Shown: in pieces, positions 6,409 through 13,516 of the stretch
Numbering within the stretch: the stretch's first letter is position 1
Layout: each line of letters starts with the position of its first letter
Virus record (IMG/VR): IMGVR_UViG_3300042549_003323
Span: 1-26,042 of that record
DNA length: 26,042 nucleotides
DNA from: a virus
Reading direction: 5' to 3' (one strand)
Notes under the pieces: model-generated
What the model was told of the DNA's origin: nothing
Seen by the model: the letters and a program-made list of their open reading frames with translations, nothing else
Databases searched by the model: none
Program-made: the position numbers and the translations under genes

Positions 6409-7631
6409 TATTTAAAATCTTTAGTGAAATATGATAATGTATAATTCTTTTTATTCATTACTGCCTTGTAAATTTTATCCTCAATACCACCTTTTGCAAA
6501 GAACCAGTAAATGTTATTTTCTAGTCTGTCAATAGTTGTTAATCTCTCCCGACTTTGCCAATATGATACAGCACTAAAGTCAATATTCATGTATATAAGC
6601 GAACTAGCACGACTAAGATTTACACCCTCACGACCTGATACAATTTGATAAGCTATTGATTTATCCGTTGTATTGAACTCGGATAGCTCTGTTGTTAGTG
6701 TATCCCCAAATATGAATTGTAAAGCGTCTAATTCAGCTTTAAATTTATAAAATATCGCAATTTGTCTACTCTTAAATATTGTATAAATACGTATTGCTTT
6801 TGAATAATCTAGTACAGCTGTATTTGATGACTCAAATTTGATAGTTCCTGAATACAATTGATGCATTTTAGACATTAATTTTACTGGCGTGTCACAAAGT
6901 ATCACTTCATTTTTACCCTCAACTACCAAGTCTTTCTTTAATCTATTAATTAACTTATATGTTGATTCTTTCATATCAACGTAAATAATATGTTCGTTTA
7001 CTTTAGAAGTAAAACCGCTTTCTTGTTGGGTAAATTTAATCATATAAGGTGCTATTACTGGTTCAATTAATTCTTTCTTTGCGTCTGAATAGTCTTTTAC
7101 TATTGCATAACCTAATTGTTTTTGCTTGACATTTACAAATACCATAGCCCATTTAAAGAAATTAGGATACTGATTAAATGGAGTGTATTTACTTACAAAG
7201 AATTGATGGTATAGTTGTGAATACGATTCAGGCGATGGAGTCCCACTTAAGAATATAAGCGGTAAATGTGAATATCGTTGTTTAAATTCTTTAGTTCCTT
7301 TACTTGGTTTACTATAAGAACCATACTTGTGATGCTCGTCACTTATAACAACGTCAAAAATTCCTGTAACCTTATGGATTGATTCAGTATTTATAACTTG
7401 TAAATCAAAAGAAAATGACATACTAGCGTAATCTGATTCAACTGAACTAATTGCTTTCTTCTTGGTAACAAATAGGACTGATTTAGCATTATACAATTCA
7501 CAAGTATTTAAAGCTATCAAAGTTTTTCCGCAGCGTGGTTCAATCGCTAAGTACACTATCTTCTTATCTCGTAATATCTCAACGGCTTTTTTAGATAGGT
7601 CAAGTTGATACGAACGTAATTCTTTTTTCAT
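6408..7631 (-). CDS. SF2 (SNF2-like) DNA helicase paired with VRR-NUC
   Basis: This 407-residue superfamily 2 ATPase has a Q-like motif in LRSYQLDL, Walker A PRCGKT (32-37, with Cys where most have Gly/Ala), Walker B DEHH (98-101), motif III SGTPSP (129-134), and motif VI in YWQSRERL (357-364) with the arginine finger position. The C-terminal RecA-like domain includes VSGREGVNLS. Phage members of this type are thought to remodel replication or recombination intermediates; no target is known. It overlaps the upstream gene by four bases (ATGA) and the VRR-NUC gene by one. Confidence 0.85.
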   Translation of the reverse strand: MKKELRSYQLDLSKKAVEILRDKKIVYLAIEPRCGKTLIALNTCELYNAKSVLFVTKKKAISSVESDYASMSFSFDLQVINTESIHKVTGIFDVVISDEHHKYGSYSKPSKGTKEFKQRYSHLPLIFLSGTPSPESYSQLYHQFFVSKYTPFNQYPNFFKWAMVFVNVKQKQLGYAIVKDYSDAKKELIEPVIAPYMIKFTQQESGFTSKVNEHIIYVDMKESTYKLINRLKKDLVVEGKNEVILCDTPVKLMSKMHQLYSGTIKFESSNTAVLDYSKAIRIYTIFKSRQIAIFYKFKAELDALQFIFGDTLTTELSEFNTTDKSIAYQIVSGREGVNLSRASSLIYMNIDFSAVSYWQSRERLTTIDRLENNIYWFFAKGGIEDKIYKAVMNKKNYTLSYFTKDFK

Positions 7632-7948
7632 AATTCCTTATCGTTTAATGCAAAATATAAGTTTTGAAGTTGATGAACGTATTTAATATTGTCGTATGTC
7701 CAATCGTAAACTTCACATTTTAATTCCTCTGAATCATTAAAATAGAAACTAATTGTACCATGTTCTTTTTCGGTGTAGTAAATTTTACCTTTTATATATC
7801 CAAACTTTAACAACCACTCTTCTGTTAGTGGGATAGGTTTATATATTAAAACACCATCTTCTATTAATTTTAATCTCCAATAAGTAACAAAAACAAAATC
7901 TTCATCTTGCATTATAGAGTTTCCAATTCTTAATTCACTTGCTTTCAT
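7628..7948 (-). CDS. Conserved hypothetical protein (RIGN ... HQLQNLYFAL family)
   Basis: This 106-residue protein belongs to a family I recognise from Bacteroidota genomes and phages by three landmarks: KASELRIGN at the start, YKPIPLTEEWLLKFGY in the middle, and VHQLQNLYFAL at the end. All three are intact. The function is unknown to me. The ATG overlaps the upstream small gene by 14 bases and its stop overlaps the helicase start by four. Confidence 0.75.
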   Translation of the reverse strand: MKASELRIGNSIMQDEDFVFVTYWRLKLIEDGVLIYKPIPLTEEWLLKFGYIKGKIYYTEKEHGTISFYFNDSEELKCEVYDWTYDNIKYVHQLQNLYFALNDKEL

Positions 7949-8123
7949 ACTTCTTAATTAAATAGTTTATATGTCTTTTAATGTGTTTTAAGTCTTTTAG
8001 CACATAGTTTAGTTTACCAATTGATTCCAACCTTTCAGGGTATTTATCTATAATTTCTTGCATTGAATTGCTTACTTTCTCAATTTCTGCATCTATTAGT
8101 ATATTACTTAGTTTTCCATCCAT
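7935..8123 (-). CDS. Small helical hypothetical protein
   Basis: This 62-residue protein is charged and predicted helical throughout (SNSMQEIIDKYPERL, then LKDLKHIKRHINYLIKKY). It is not recognised. It overlaps both neighbours by 14-16 bases. It is similar in size and character to the gene just upstream (8108-8317), but clear homology is not visible by eye. Confidence 0.5.
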   Translation of the reverse strand: MDGKLSNILIDAEIEKVSNSMQEIIDKYPERLESIGKLNYVLKDLKHIKRHINYLIKKYESK

Positions 8124-8317
8124 TCTTTTGCTTCTATTTTAGTGTCGTACATAATTATATCTGCTCTAATTAAAGATAGTGCTATGATTGAATTTTCTAA
8201 ACTAGATATTAAATCTATTCTAGCAGCATGATTTTCTTGTAACCAATCAACAGAATCTTTATACTTATCCATTATGCTTTCGATTTTTTTAATTGCTATT
8301 ATACTATCTATCGTCAT
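8108..8317 (-). CDS. Small helical hypothetical protein
   Basis: This 69-residue protein begins MTIDSIIAIKKIESI. The frame extends to a TTG at 8344, but the ATG at 8317 overlaps the SF3 helicase stop in an ATGA junction and is the natural start. It is helical, with no recognised domain. Its partner context is the replication helicase upstream. Confidence 0.5.
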   Translation of the reverse strand: MTIDSIIAIKKIESIMDKYKDSVDWLQENHAARIDLISSLENSIIALSLIRADIIMYDTKIEAKEWMEN

Positions 8318-9750
8318 AATCCTTGCAGTTCGTTTGAATCCCAAATATCTTCTATTGGCTCGTTATTATAGCTTTTAGTAGCTTCAAACATAATCTTTGT
8401 AATACCTCCTGATGTTGTTGTATGGTATTTAATCCCGTAATGTTTAGCATACGACTTTAAACCAATAGTTAAGCTATTTTGTTTGTACCATTTCTTTAAC
8501 TCAGGGTACGAATTTAAGAAGTTATCGTAAATGGTCTTTACGTTTACCCACTCATTATTAGGAATAGATGGAATAAACGTATGTAGCTCACTACTTATTT
8601 TGTCAATTAATTTTCTAATCTCTAAATTCTTTGTATTACTACGGACCAATCCATTGTTCAAATATTTACGTAAACACTCCATCATGTAGTTATCAAACCT
8701 AGCCCATTCCTGTTTGTCCCAATCGTTAAATAATTTATTACCAAAAAACATTTCCGGCGTATAATCCGCATTGAAAAACGTAGACATTTCAACTTCGAAC
8801 TTCCTAGCTTCGTGACTTCCACCATCACCTTTAATAGTATAGTTAGTTGTTATTATAATTTTTGGGCTTTCCTCAACGCTTAATCTAATAGCATCTTTTC
8901 CTTTATATTCTATACAAATACCCTCCGTAATTACACTGAATAATGATTCAAAACTAAAGTTCCGTTCAACGTCATCAAAGACCAATATTTGGCAATCAGT
9001 AGATACATTTTGATAAGGGAATGATTTATTAAATGTAAATGTTTTACCATCCAATGATTGAACATTTTTAATTTGTTTTAAAGCGTTCCAAATTAATCCT
9101 TTACCACTTCGTCCATTTGGATTATCGCTTATCATTTCATCGTTAAATATAATAGCTCTATTGTTTGAATTGGTTTTATATGAATGAAGTAAGTAACCTA
9201 AAACAGATTGCAAAGTGTTATAACGTTCTACATCTTCACCGCTTACTTTCCAAACAAAAGTTCTAAATTGTGATTGGTGATGGTCCGCTTTAATAAAATC
9301 CCTATCTATAACTTGTTTCTTCCAAATAGAAATATTTACATCTTTGTAATCTATAATTTTACGTTCGTCTTTAGTTATGTTTACAATACAATTATTGTAA
9401 AAGAAATAGGCATTATCTTTGTCATCCTTCATTACTTGAATTTCTTTAGTTGAAATCATTGAAAGAAAATCACGTTTGAAATATTTTAGGTTACCACTCA
9501 TTAAATTGTAAACGCCTATACCTAAATCGTTATCTTCAACATAATTTAAAATAAAGTCTTTTAAATCGGTTTCATCTTTTATTTCTAAAAATATACCATT
9601 TTTTTTTATAATGTTAAACGTACTATTTGCGTTTGGTTTGTTTTTAAAGTAATCGTTTTTCTCTAAAAACTTTTTAAAAAGGTAATTATTAAGGTCAATT
9701 TTTCCATTCTGATTTACAGACCAGAACGGCATTAAATTATTATCATTCAT
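8314..9750 (-). CDS. Superfamily 3 replication helicase (D5/DUF5906-like)
   Basis: This 478-residue protein is probably the replicative helicase. The ATPase core shows Walker A NGRSGKG (212-218), Walker B ILVFDDVE (about 255-262) and the SF3 motif C strand KIIITTNY (297-304) with the sensor asparagine. The N-terminal 170 residues resemble the D5_N-type region (many aromatic/Lys-rich segments) and carry no visible primase motif. The C-terminal 100 residues probably form a winged-helix (VKTIYDNFL ... TIGLKSYAKHYGIKY). It is the first gene after a TATATTTG promoter with a roughly 100-base leader. A primase, if any, must lie elsewhere. Confidence 0.8.
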   Translation of the reverse strand: MNDNNLMPFWSVNQNGKIDLNNYLFKKFLEKNDYFKNKPNANSTFNIIKKNGIFLEIKDETDLKDFILNYVEDNDLGIGVYNLMSGNLKYFKRDFLSMISTKEIQVMKDDKDNAYFFYNNCIVNITKDERKIIDYKDVNISIWKKQVIDRDFIKADHHQSQFRTFVWKVSGEDVERYNTLQSVLGYLLHSYKTNSNNRAIIFNDEMISDNPNGRSGKGLIWNALKQIKNVQSLDGKTFTFNKSFPYQNVSTDCQILVFDDVERNFSFESLFSVITEGICIEYKGKDAIRLSVEESPKIIITTNYTIKGDGGSHEARKFEVEMSTFFNADYTPEMFFGNKLFNDWDKQEWARFDNYMMECLRKYLNNGLVRSNTKNLEIRKLIDKISSELHTFIPSIPNNEWVNVKTIYDNFLNSYPELKKWYKQNSLTIGLKSYAKHYGIKYHTTTSGGITKIMFEATKSYNNEPIEDIWDSNELQGL

Positions 9751-9785
9751 GGAATATTTATTTAAAATAAGTGCCGTAAGTAGGT

Positions 9786-9843
9786 GCGTGGAATAACCTA
9801 CAAACGGACTTATTTTGATTAAAATTTTTCGGAGTTTCCACGC
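9786..9843 (-). promoter_or_regulatory. Inverted repeat in the SF3 helicase 5' leader
   Basis: A perfect 8-bp inverted repeat (GCGTGGAA 9786-9793, TTCCACGC 9836-9843) encloses 42 bases. It lies between the -7 box at 9853-9860 and the helicase ATG at 9750. If transcription starts about 7 bases after the -7 box, the RNA would begin almost at the first arm. This may be a leader structure; no T-run follows, so it is not a terminator. Confidence 0.45.
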
Positions 9844-9852
9844 TTCGAGTTA

Positions 9853-9860
9853 CAAATATA
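9853..9860 (-). promoter_or_regulatory. Bacteroidota -7 box before the SF3 helicase
   Basis: TATATTTG on the minus strand matches TAnnTTTG. It lies directly after the methyltransferase stop (9861) and about 100 bases before the helicase ATG. No clear -33 TTG is seen at the expected spacing, because that position falls within the methyltransferase 3' end. Confidence 0.5.
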
Positions 9861-10874
9861 CTAAAAAAGTGTTTCTTGTTTAGGTATAGCTTTAAATCTT
9901 TTTTCAGCTTCTTTCATATTTAAAATAGCTTGTTTAAAATAACTATCTTTTAATTCTATTCCTATTGCTTTACGCCCCATAGAAACAGGACTATAAACTT
10001 CGCTACCTACACCCATAAAAGGAGTTAAAACAACTTCGTTAGGATTAGAATATAATTCAATAATTCTATCTATAACATCTAATTGTAATGGGTGTACATG
10101 CTTTTCGTCGTCTTCCTCTTTTGAATCTCTAAACGGTAAAACGTTATCAATTCTAATATCATCCCAAACAGAACTAGCGTAACGTTGCCAAATATAATGA
10201 TTCAACTTTGTAATTTTATTATCTTCATTTATTGAGTTTAAATGTTCCCATAATTCAACTTCATTAAAATCTGTATTATTTGCATTATTCCAAGCTCTTA
10301 AAATGTTTGGTAAAATAGGAATCTCACCAGCATAATGATTAATTCCAAATTCATGTGTTACGGGTACTTTGTTTTCACCTTTTTTAGTAAATACTAATAC
10401 ATAGTCAGGCATAGCGGTAAAACACTTTGTAGAATCTTCAACTATAAATTTATGCATTAAAGACTGAACCATCGTTCTCATTCTAACTTTTAAAGGCTCT
10501 TTCCAAATTGTTATACGATTACGATATTCAAAACCATATTTTTGATGAAGTCTAATAATCTCATTAGGGAAGTCCCATAGTCTACATGTGTTATCAAAAA
10601 CATCCGTACAGTGAACGGCAGTTATACGCCCTGGCTTAGTTACTCTTGAAATCTCTTTTATTAAAAATTCATATTGTTCTAAAAATTGTTCTTTACTTTC
10701 GCAGTTTGAAAAATCATTTTCACTACTTGAATAATTATATAATCCAGCAAATGGAGGTGAATATACTGATAAATCAATTGATTCATTATCTAGTGTTGGC
10801 ATTACTAACATACAATCGCTATTATAGATAGCGTAACGGTCTGTAATTACTTGGTCTTTTACTTTGTTTTCCAT
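9861..10874 (-). CDS. DNA methyltransferase, beta-class (N4-cytosine or N6-adenine)
   Basis: This 337-residue amino-methyltransferase has the permuted (beta-class) motif order: catalytic motif IV SPPF at residues 39-42, and the SAM-binding TPFMGVG at 284-290 followed by AIGIEL near 303-307. SPPF/SPPY is most often found in N4-cytosine enzymes such as M.PvuII, but N6-adenine activity cannot be excluded. It follows the SF2 helicase by two bases. Phage methylase-helicase pairs of this kind usually have no restriction partner, and none is seen here; protection of phage DNA from host restriction is the likely role. The middle contains an HYxWQRYASSVWDDI segment typical of phage members. Confidence 0.88.
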   Translation of the reverse strand: MENKVKDQVITDRYAIYNSDCMLVMPTLDNESIDLSVYSPPFAGLYNYSSSENDFSNCESKEQFLEQYEFLIKEISRVTKPGRITAVHCTDVFDNTCRLWDFPNEIIRLHQKYGFEYRNRITIWKEPLKVRMRTMVQSLMHKFIVEDSTKCFTAMPDYVLVFTKKGENKVPVTHEFGINHYAGEIPILPNILRAWNNANNTDFNEVELWEHLNSINEDNKITKLNHYIWQRYASSVWDDIRIDNVLPFRDSKEEDDEKHVHPLQLDVIDRIIELYSNPNEVVLTPFMGVGSEVYSPVSMGRKAIGIELKDSYFKQAILNMKEAEKRFKAIPKQETLF

Positions 10875-10876
10875 GA

Positions 10877-12244
10877 TTATAAAAATTTAGGTTTAATTAA
10901 TTCTTTGTTAAATTCTTTTGTTATGTGTTCAAATGAACGATTTACATTTTCAGTTAGGTTTTTATGTAACTGGATTGCTTTTTGTGTTTTTTGTTGTAAT
11001 GCTTCTAATACCCTTGTTTGACCATCGGATATAACCATATCAATAGTTACATCTTTTGTTTGTCCAAACCTCCAAAAACGTCTTATTGCTTGGTAATATT
11101 GTTCGTAAGACCATGTAGGGAAAAATACAGAATGATTACAGTGTTGCCAATTTAAACCCATCGATGTCATTTTGGCTTTTGTAATTAATCTTTTAATTTC
11201 ACCATTTGCAAACGCTAATAGTATTTCTTCTTTTTTATCTATAGATTGACTACCTATTATTTCTACAGCGTCTTTATCCATTGATTTAAGAATAGAACTT
11301 TCATTATTTGTATTACACCAATACACGGAAGTTTTACCGCTTGCTAATTCTATAGCTTTTTCGCATCTACTTTGTTCTGTTTGCTTTTGTTCGTGTCTAA
11401 TTTCATTAAAGTTTTTAGCTACTATATTAAACATTTGTAATTGACCATCTATAGATATTTGATTAGTATTTTCTACTATATGTTTATTAATAATCAATTC
11501 AGGTAAATTATAACAGTCATTTGAAAAACCTAAATCGCTAGGCATCTTTGCCATAATTGACCATTGATTAACCCATGCGAAAAAATCCTTTTCCGCGTGT
11601 GGTTTTAAATAAAACTTTTCACCTATATTACGATTAGTTGAGTCTACAGCATTGTTATTTTGTTTAAAAAACTTCCCTAACATATCCATATATCCCATAT
11701 ATCCCAGAGCTTCTGATGAGGTTCCAAGTTCTATAAAATCATTTGGACTAGGTGTAGCTGTACTTAAAAATCTATATGGTATTTTTTTAACAAATGTTGT
11801 AACTTCTTGTTTTATTTTACCATCAAAATTTTTTAATATAGAACTTTCATCTAATATTACGCCCTCAAACTCATTACTATTAAAGTAGTGCAATCTCTCG
11901 TAATTACATACAACTATTTTCTTTTTATGCTTGCCGTCTTTTGAATATTCAATATCATCTATACCTAGTTTATTAGCTTCTAAAATGAACTGAAAAGCAA
12001 CCGCTAAAGGTGTTAATATTAATACTTTTTTATTAGTATGATTTACTATGTTTTGAGCTAGTGATAATTGTACTAATGTTTTTCCTAAACCAGTATCTAA
12101 AAAAACCGCTGAACGTCCTTTTAAAATAGCTTTCTCAATAACATGCTTTTGAAAATCAAATGCTATATCTGGAATGTAATTAGCTTTAAATCCAAAGTTA
12201 CCTATTGAATGCTTTTTGTTTTCTATAAATTCTTTATAATCCAT
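10877..12244 (-). CDS. SF2 (SNF2/DEAD-like) helicase adjacent to methyltransferase
   Basis: This 455-residue helicase shows an FQKHV-type Q region at 31-35, Walker A TGLGKT (51-56), motif Ia LTPLAV (78-83), Walker B LDESS (131-135), motif III STATPSP (161-167), and motif VI QAIRRFWRFGQ (385-395), all intact. The C-terminal RecA domain includes TKAKMTSMGLNWQ (motif V). Between the two ATPase halves is an insertion with an aromatic FFAWVNQW segment. Such helicases regularly precede a DNA methylase in phage genomes; the pairing may help the methylase act on phage DNA or process forks. It overlaps the upstream NUMOD4-like gene by one base (TAATG). Confidence 0.88.
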   Translation of the reverse strand: MDYKEFIENKKHSIGNFGFKANYIPDIAFDFQKHVIEKAILKGRSAVFLDTGLGKTLVQLSLAQNIVNHTNKKVLILTPLAVAFQFILEANKLGIDDIEYSKDGKHKKKIVVCNYERLHYFNSNEFEGVILDESSILKNFDGKIKQEVTTFVKKIPYRFLSTATPSPNDFIELGTSSEALGYMGYMDMLGKFFKQNNNAVDSTNRNIGEKFYLKPHAEKDFFAWVNQWSIMAKMPSDLGFSNDCYNLPELIINKHIVENTNQISIDGQLQMFNIVAKNFNEIRHEQKQTEQSRCEKAIELASGKTSVYWCNTNNESSILKSMDKDAVEIIGSQSIDKKEEILLAFANGEIKRLITKAKMTSMGLNWQHCNHSVFFPTWSYEQYYQAIRRFWRFGQTKDVTIDMVISDGQTRVLEALQQKTQKAIQLHKNLTENVNRSFEHITKEFNKELIKPKFL

Positions 12245-12516
12245 TATACTATTATTAAATTATTTACGTGATTGTTAAATATATCTTTATCAATTCTGTA
12301 TACTCGTTTAAATGATTCCGATATAAATTTACGTGCTACTTCGGATGCCAAAAATACATCTTTTTTTCTACTATTGTTCTCTAGTGTCAAAGTTACTTTT
12401 GTTTTATATTGATTGCATTTGATAGGCTTTAAGTTACGATTAGTGTTTATATTCTTAACATTACCAAAGTTACTAATGTAATAATGTTCTTCTAGGTGTT
12501 TCCACTCTTCTACCAT
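12244..12516 (-). CDS. Degenerate NUMOD4/HNH protein without catalytic histidines
   Basis: This 90-residue protein starts like a NUMOD4 domain (EEWKHLEEHYYISNFGNVKN) and continues with a beta segment, then VYRIDKDIFNNHVNNLIIV. That tail aligns by eye with the HNH_3 core (VDHIDGNxxNNxxxNL), but the DH pair is replaced by YR, so the nuclease is probably inactive, and it stops right after the core. It may be a decayed homing endonuclease or one kept as a DNA-binding protein. The frame has no internal stops. It overlaps the lipoprotein gene by seven bases and the helicase by one, so it is embedded in the operon. Confidence 0.7.
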   Translation of the reverse strand: MVEEWKHLEEHYYISNFGNVKNINTNRNLKPIKCNQYKTKVTLTLENNSRKKDVFLASEVARKFISESFKRVYRIDKDIFNNHVNNLIIV

Positions 12517-12734
12517 TCTTGCTCATTAAACATACAATAATCATTTCCAGGATGTGCATTAATCCAATCACCAGGATATAAATAAAATTTCTTTAAATTA
12601 CCTGTGTTAGAATTTCTAATAACAATAGAATGATCCTTTACATTATCATCTACAATTAATCCACAAGATGATGGTTCTTTCTGACAGCTAAACAATCCAA
12701 TTGCTAATGCTGATACTAATACTAATTTTTTCAT
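12510..12734 (-). CDS. Small lipoprotein
   Basis: This 74-residue protein begins MKKLVLVSALAIGLFSCQ, a textbook lipoprotein signal with lipobox LFSC and the lipidated Cys at residue 17. The mature part is about 57 residues with two further cysteines (C23 and C67 region, CGLIV and DYCMF) and an acidic/aromatic C-terminus. The frame is open upstream to an ATG at 12764, but that codon lies inside the terminator stem and would spoil the signal peptide, so 12734 is chosen. Small phage lipoproteins often block superinfection at the receptor; that role is inferred from size and location only. The terminator T-run ends 16 bases before this ATG, with no promoter between. Confidence 0.75.
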   Translation of the reverse strand: MKKLVLVSALAIGLFSCQKEPSSCGLIVDDNVKDHSIVIRNSNTGNLKKFYLYPGDWINAHPGNDYCMFNEQEW

Positions 12735-12750
12735 AATAATTGGTTTAAAT

Positions 12751-12802
12751 AAAAAAAGCCCCATCGAAGTGTAAAGGTCTCAAGTTTACAAATCGATAGG
12801 GC
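12751..12802 (-). terminator. Intrinsic terminator directly before the lipoprotein gene
   Basis: On the minus strand a 9-bp stem (12794-12802 with 12758-12766, one G-U pair), a 3/3 internal loop, and a 6-bp inner stem (12785-12790 with 12770-12775) end in seven T (12757-12751). The apical loop 12776-12784 contains an 8-base sequence complementary to the loop of the upstream hairpin. Confidence 0.8.
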
Positions 12803-12811
12803 AAATATCTT

Positions 12812-12841
12812 AAGTGTTACAATGTTTGAGACCTAACACTT
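12812..12841 (-). ncRNA. Upstream hairpin with loop complementary to the terminator loop (attenuator-like leader)
   Basis: A perfect 8-bp stem (AAGTGTTA/TAACACTT; 12812-12819 with 12834-12841) encloses a 14-base loop. Loop bases 12826-12833 (TTGAGACC) are the exact complement of 12776-12783 (GGTCTCAA) in the terminator loop, and the pairing can be extended on one side to about 14 bp through AAGTGT. The two hairpins could thus kiss, or the long pairing could replace the terminator. The ncRNA label is inference from structure. Confidence 0.45.
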
Positions 12842-12941
12842 TGCTAAATTACTACATTATTTTATATCTGCAATAATTTTATTAAAAATTATTGTTATTT
12901 ATATTGATTCTAAATAAAATGTTGAATTTTGCGAAAAACGT

Positions 12942-13024
12942 AAAAAGGTTAAAAGTTTGCTTGAAAATGTAGAAACTTTGATGTTTTGTAAGTTCTTAAA
13001 TATCAATAATTTAAAGGAAACTTG
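12942..13024 (+). repeat. Left arm of large imperfect inverted repeat
   Basis: Three blocks recur inverted in the right arm in mirror order: AAAGGTTAAAA with flanks (12943-12959), ATGTTTTGTAA (12981-12991) and ATAATTTAAAGGAAACTTG (13006-13024). The last block matches the right arm except for one inserted base. Confidence 0.6.
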
Positions 13025-13182
13025 TTTTTGATTAGTTTGTTGATTTATAGTAGTTTACGTATAAAGTTAAAACTTTTTTCACTTTTTTTTTTATTTATTG
13101 TTTTAGTGTAATATAGCAAAACACTTTCTACATTTCATTACTTTCTATGAGTATCAATAAGTTAAGCTATTTTCAAGTTTTT

Positions 13183-13257
13183 CAAGTTTCCTTTAAAATT
13201 ATATAAATCAATACGTTACAAAACACCTAAATTTTATACAAGTTTTAACCTTTTCTA
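13183..13257 (-). repeat. Right arm of large imperfect inverted repeat
   Basis: The reverse complement carries the left-arm blocks: 13183-13202 (CAAGTTTCCTTTAAAATTAT), 13216-13227 (TTACAAAACACC) and 13239-13257 (AAGTTTTAACC core). Spacing between blocks differs by 1 and by about 9-10 bases from the left arm. A 9-base tandem TTTTCAAGT (two copies, 13170-13187) overlaps the arm's inner end. Confidence 0.6.
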
Positions 13258-13263
13258 CTTTTT

Positions 13264-13482
13264 CTATTCCATCAACAATCCATTATCGTGCATTATTTCT
13301 CTAATTTTAGCACGAACAAGTTCTGCCATTTCAATTTCGCTACCTATTTCAGAGTATTTATATAGCCCTCGATAGTATTGGTCTAGTTCGTCAATTACAA
13401 ACGCGTATTTCCATCCGTATAGTGCGTACTTAATATCGTCTTGATCTTCTAGTGAGTCGAATTCTAGTGTTACTTTTGCCAT
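13264..13482 (-). CDS. Conserved small phage protein
   Basis: This 72-residue protein has an acidic, beta-like start (KVTLEFDSLEDQDDIKYAL) and a helical remainder (YAFVIDELDQYYRGLYKY, then LVRAKIREIMHDNGL). This FDSxEDxDD...AL pattern followed by a LDxYxR...KY helix is a common type of phage early protein of unknown function. It lies 34 bases after the metallophosphoesterase and is the last gene before the gene-free region. Confidence 0.65.
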   Translation of the reverse strand: MAKVTLEFDSLEDQDDIKYALYGWKYAFVIDELDQYYRGLYKYSEIGSEIEMAELVRAKIREIMHDNGLLME

Positions 13483-13516
13483 GATTAAATTTTTATTTTA
13501 TTTTAAGGTTATATCC

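Larger units (their letters stand above)
12735..13263. other. 529-base gene-free region with inverted repeats and structured RNA
   Basis: No frame of convincing length occurs on either strand here. The region is strongly AT-rich and splits in two. The upstream part (12942-13257) is a large imperfect inverted repeat with short A/T-rich repeats in its spacer. The downstream part (12751-12841) holds two hairpins with complementary loops, the second an intrinsic terminator. Candidates are a replication origin, a regulatory leader or non-coding RNA, or both. No full TAnnTTTG promoter is seen on the minus strand within it; the nearest is GATATTTG at 12802-12809, one base off. Confidence 0.7.

Noticed and set aside
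12735-12764. ATG at 12764 as the lipoprotein start
   Set aside because: It lies in the terminator stem and T-run and adds ten residues before a complete lipoprotein signal; the ATG at 12734 is better.
12802-12809. GATATTTG as a promoter for the lipoprotein operon
   Set aside because: One mismatch to the -7 box, no -33 TTG at a proper distance, and transcripts would start inside the terminator stem.
13170-13187. Tandem TTTTCAAGT as a CRISPR or iteron array
   Set aside because: Only two 9-base copies without spacers; too few for an array, though it may be part of the inverted-repeat region.
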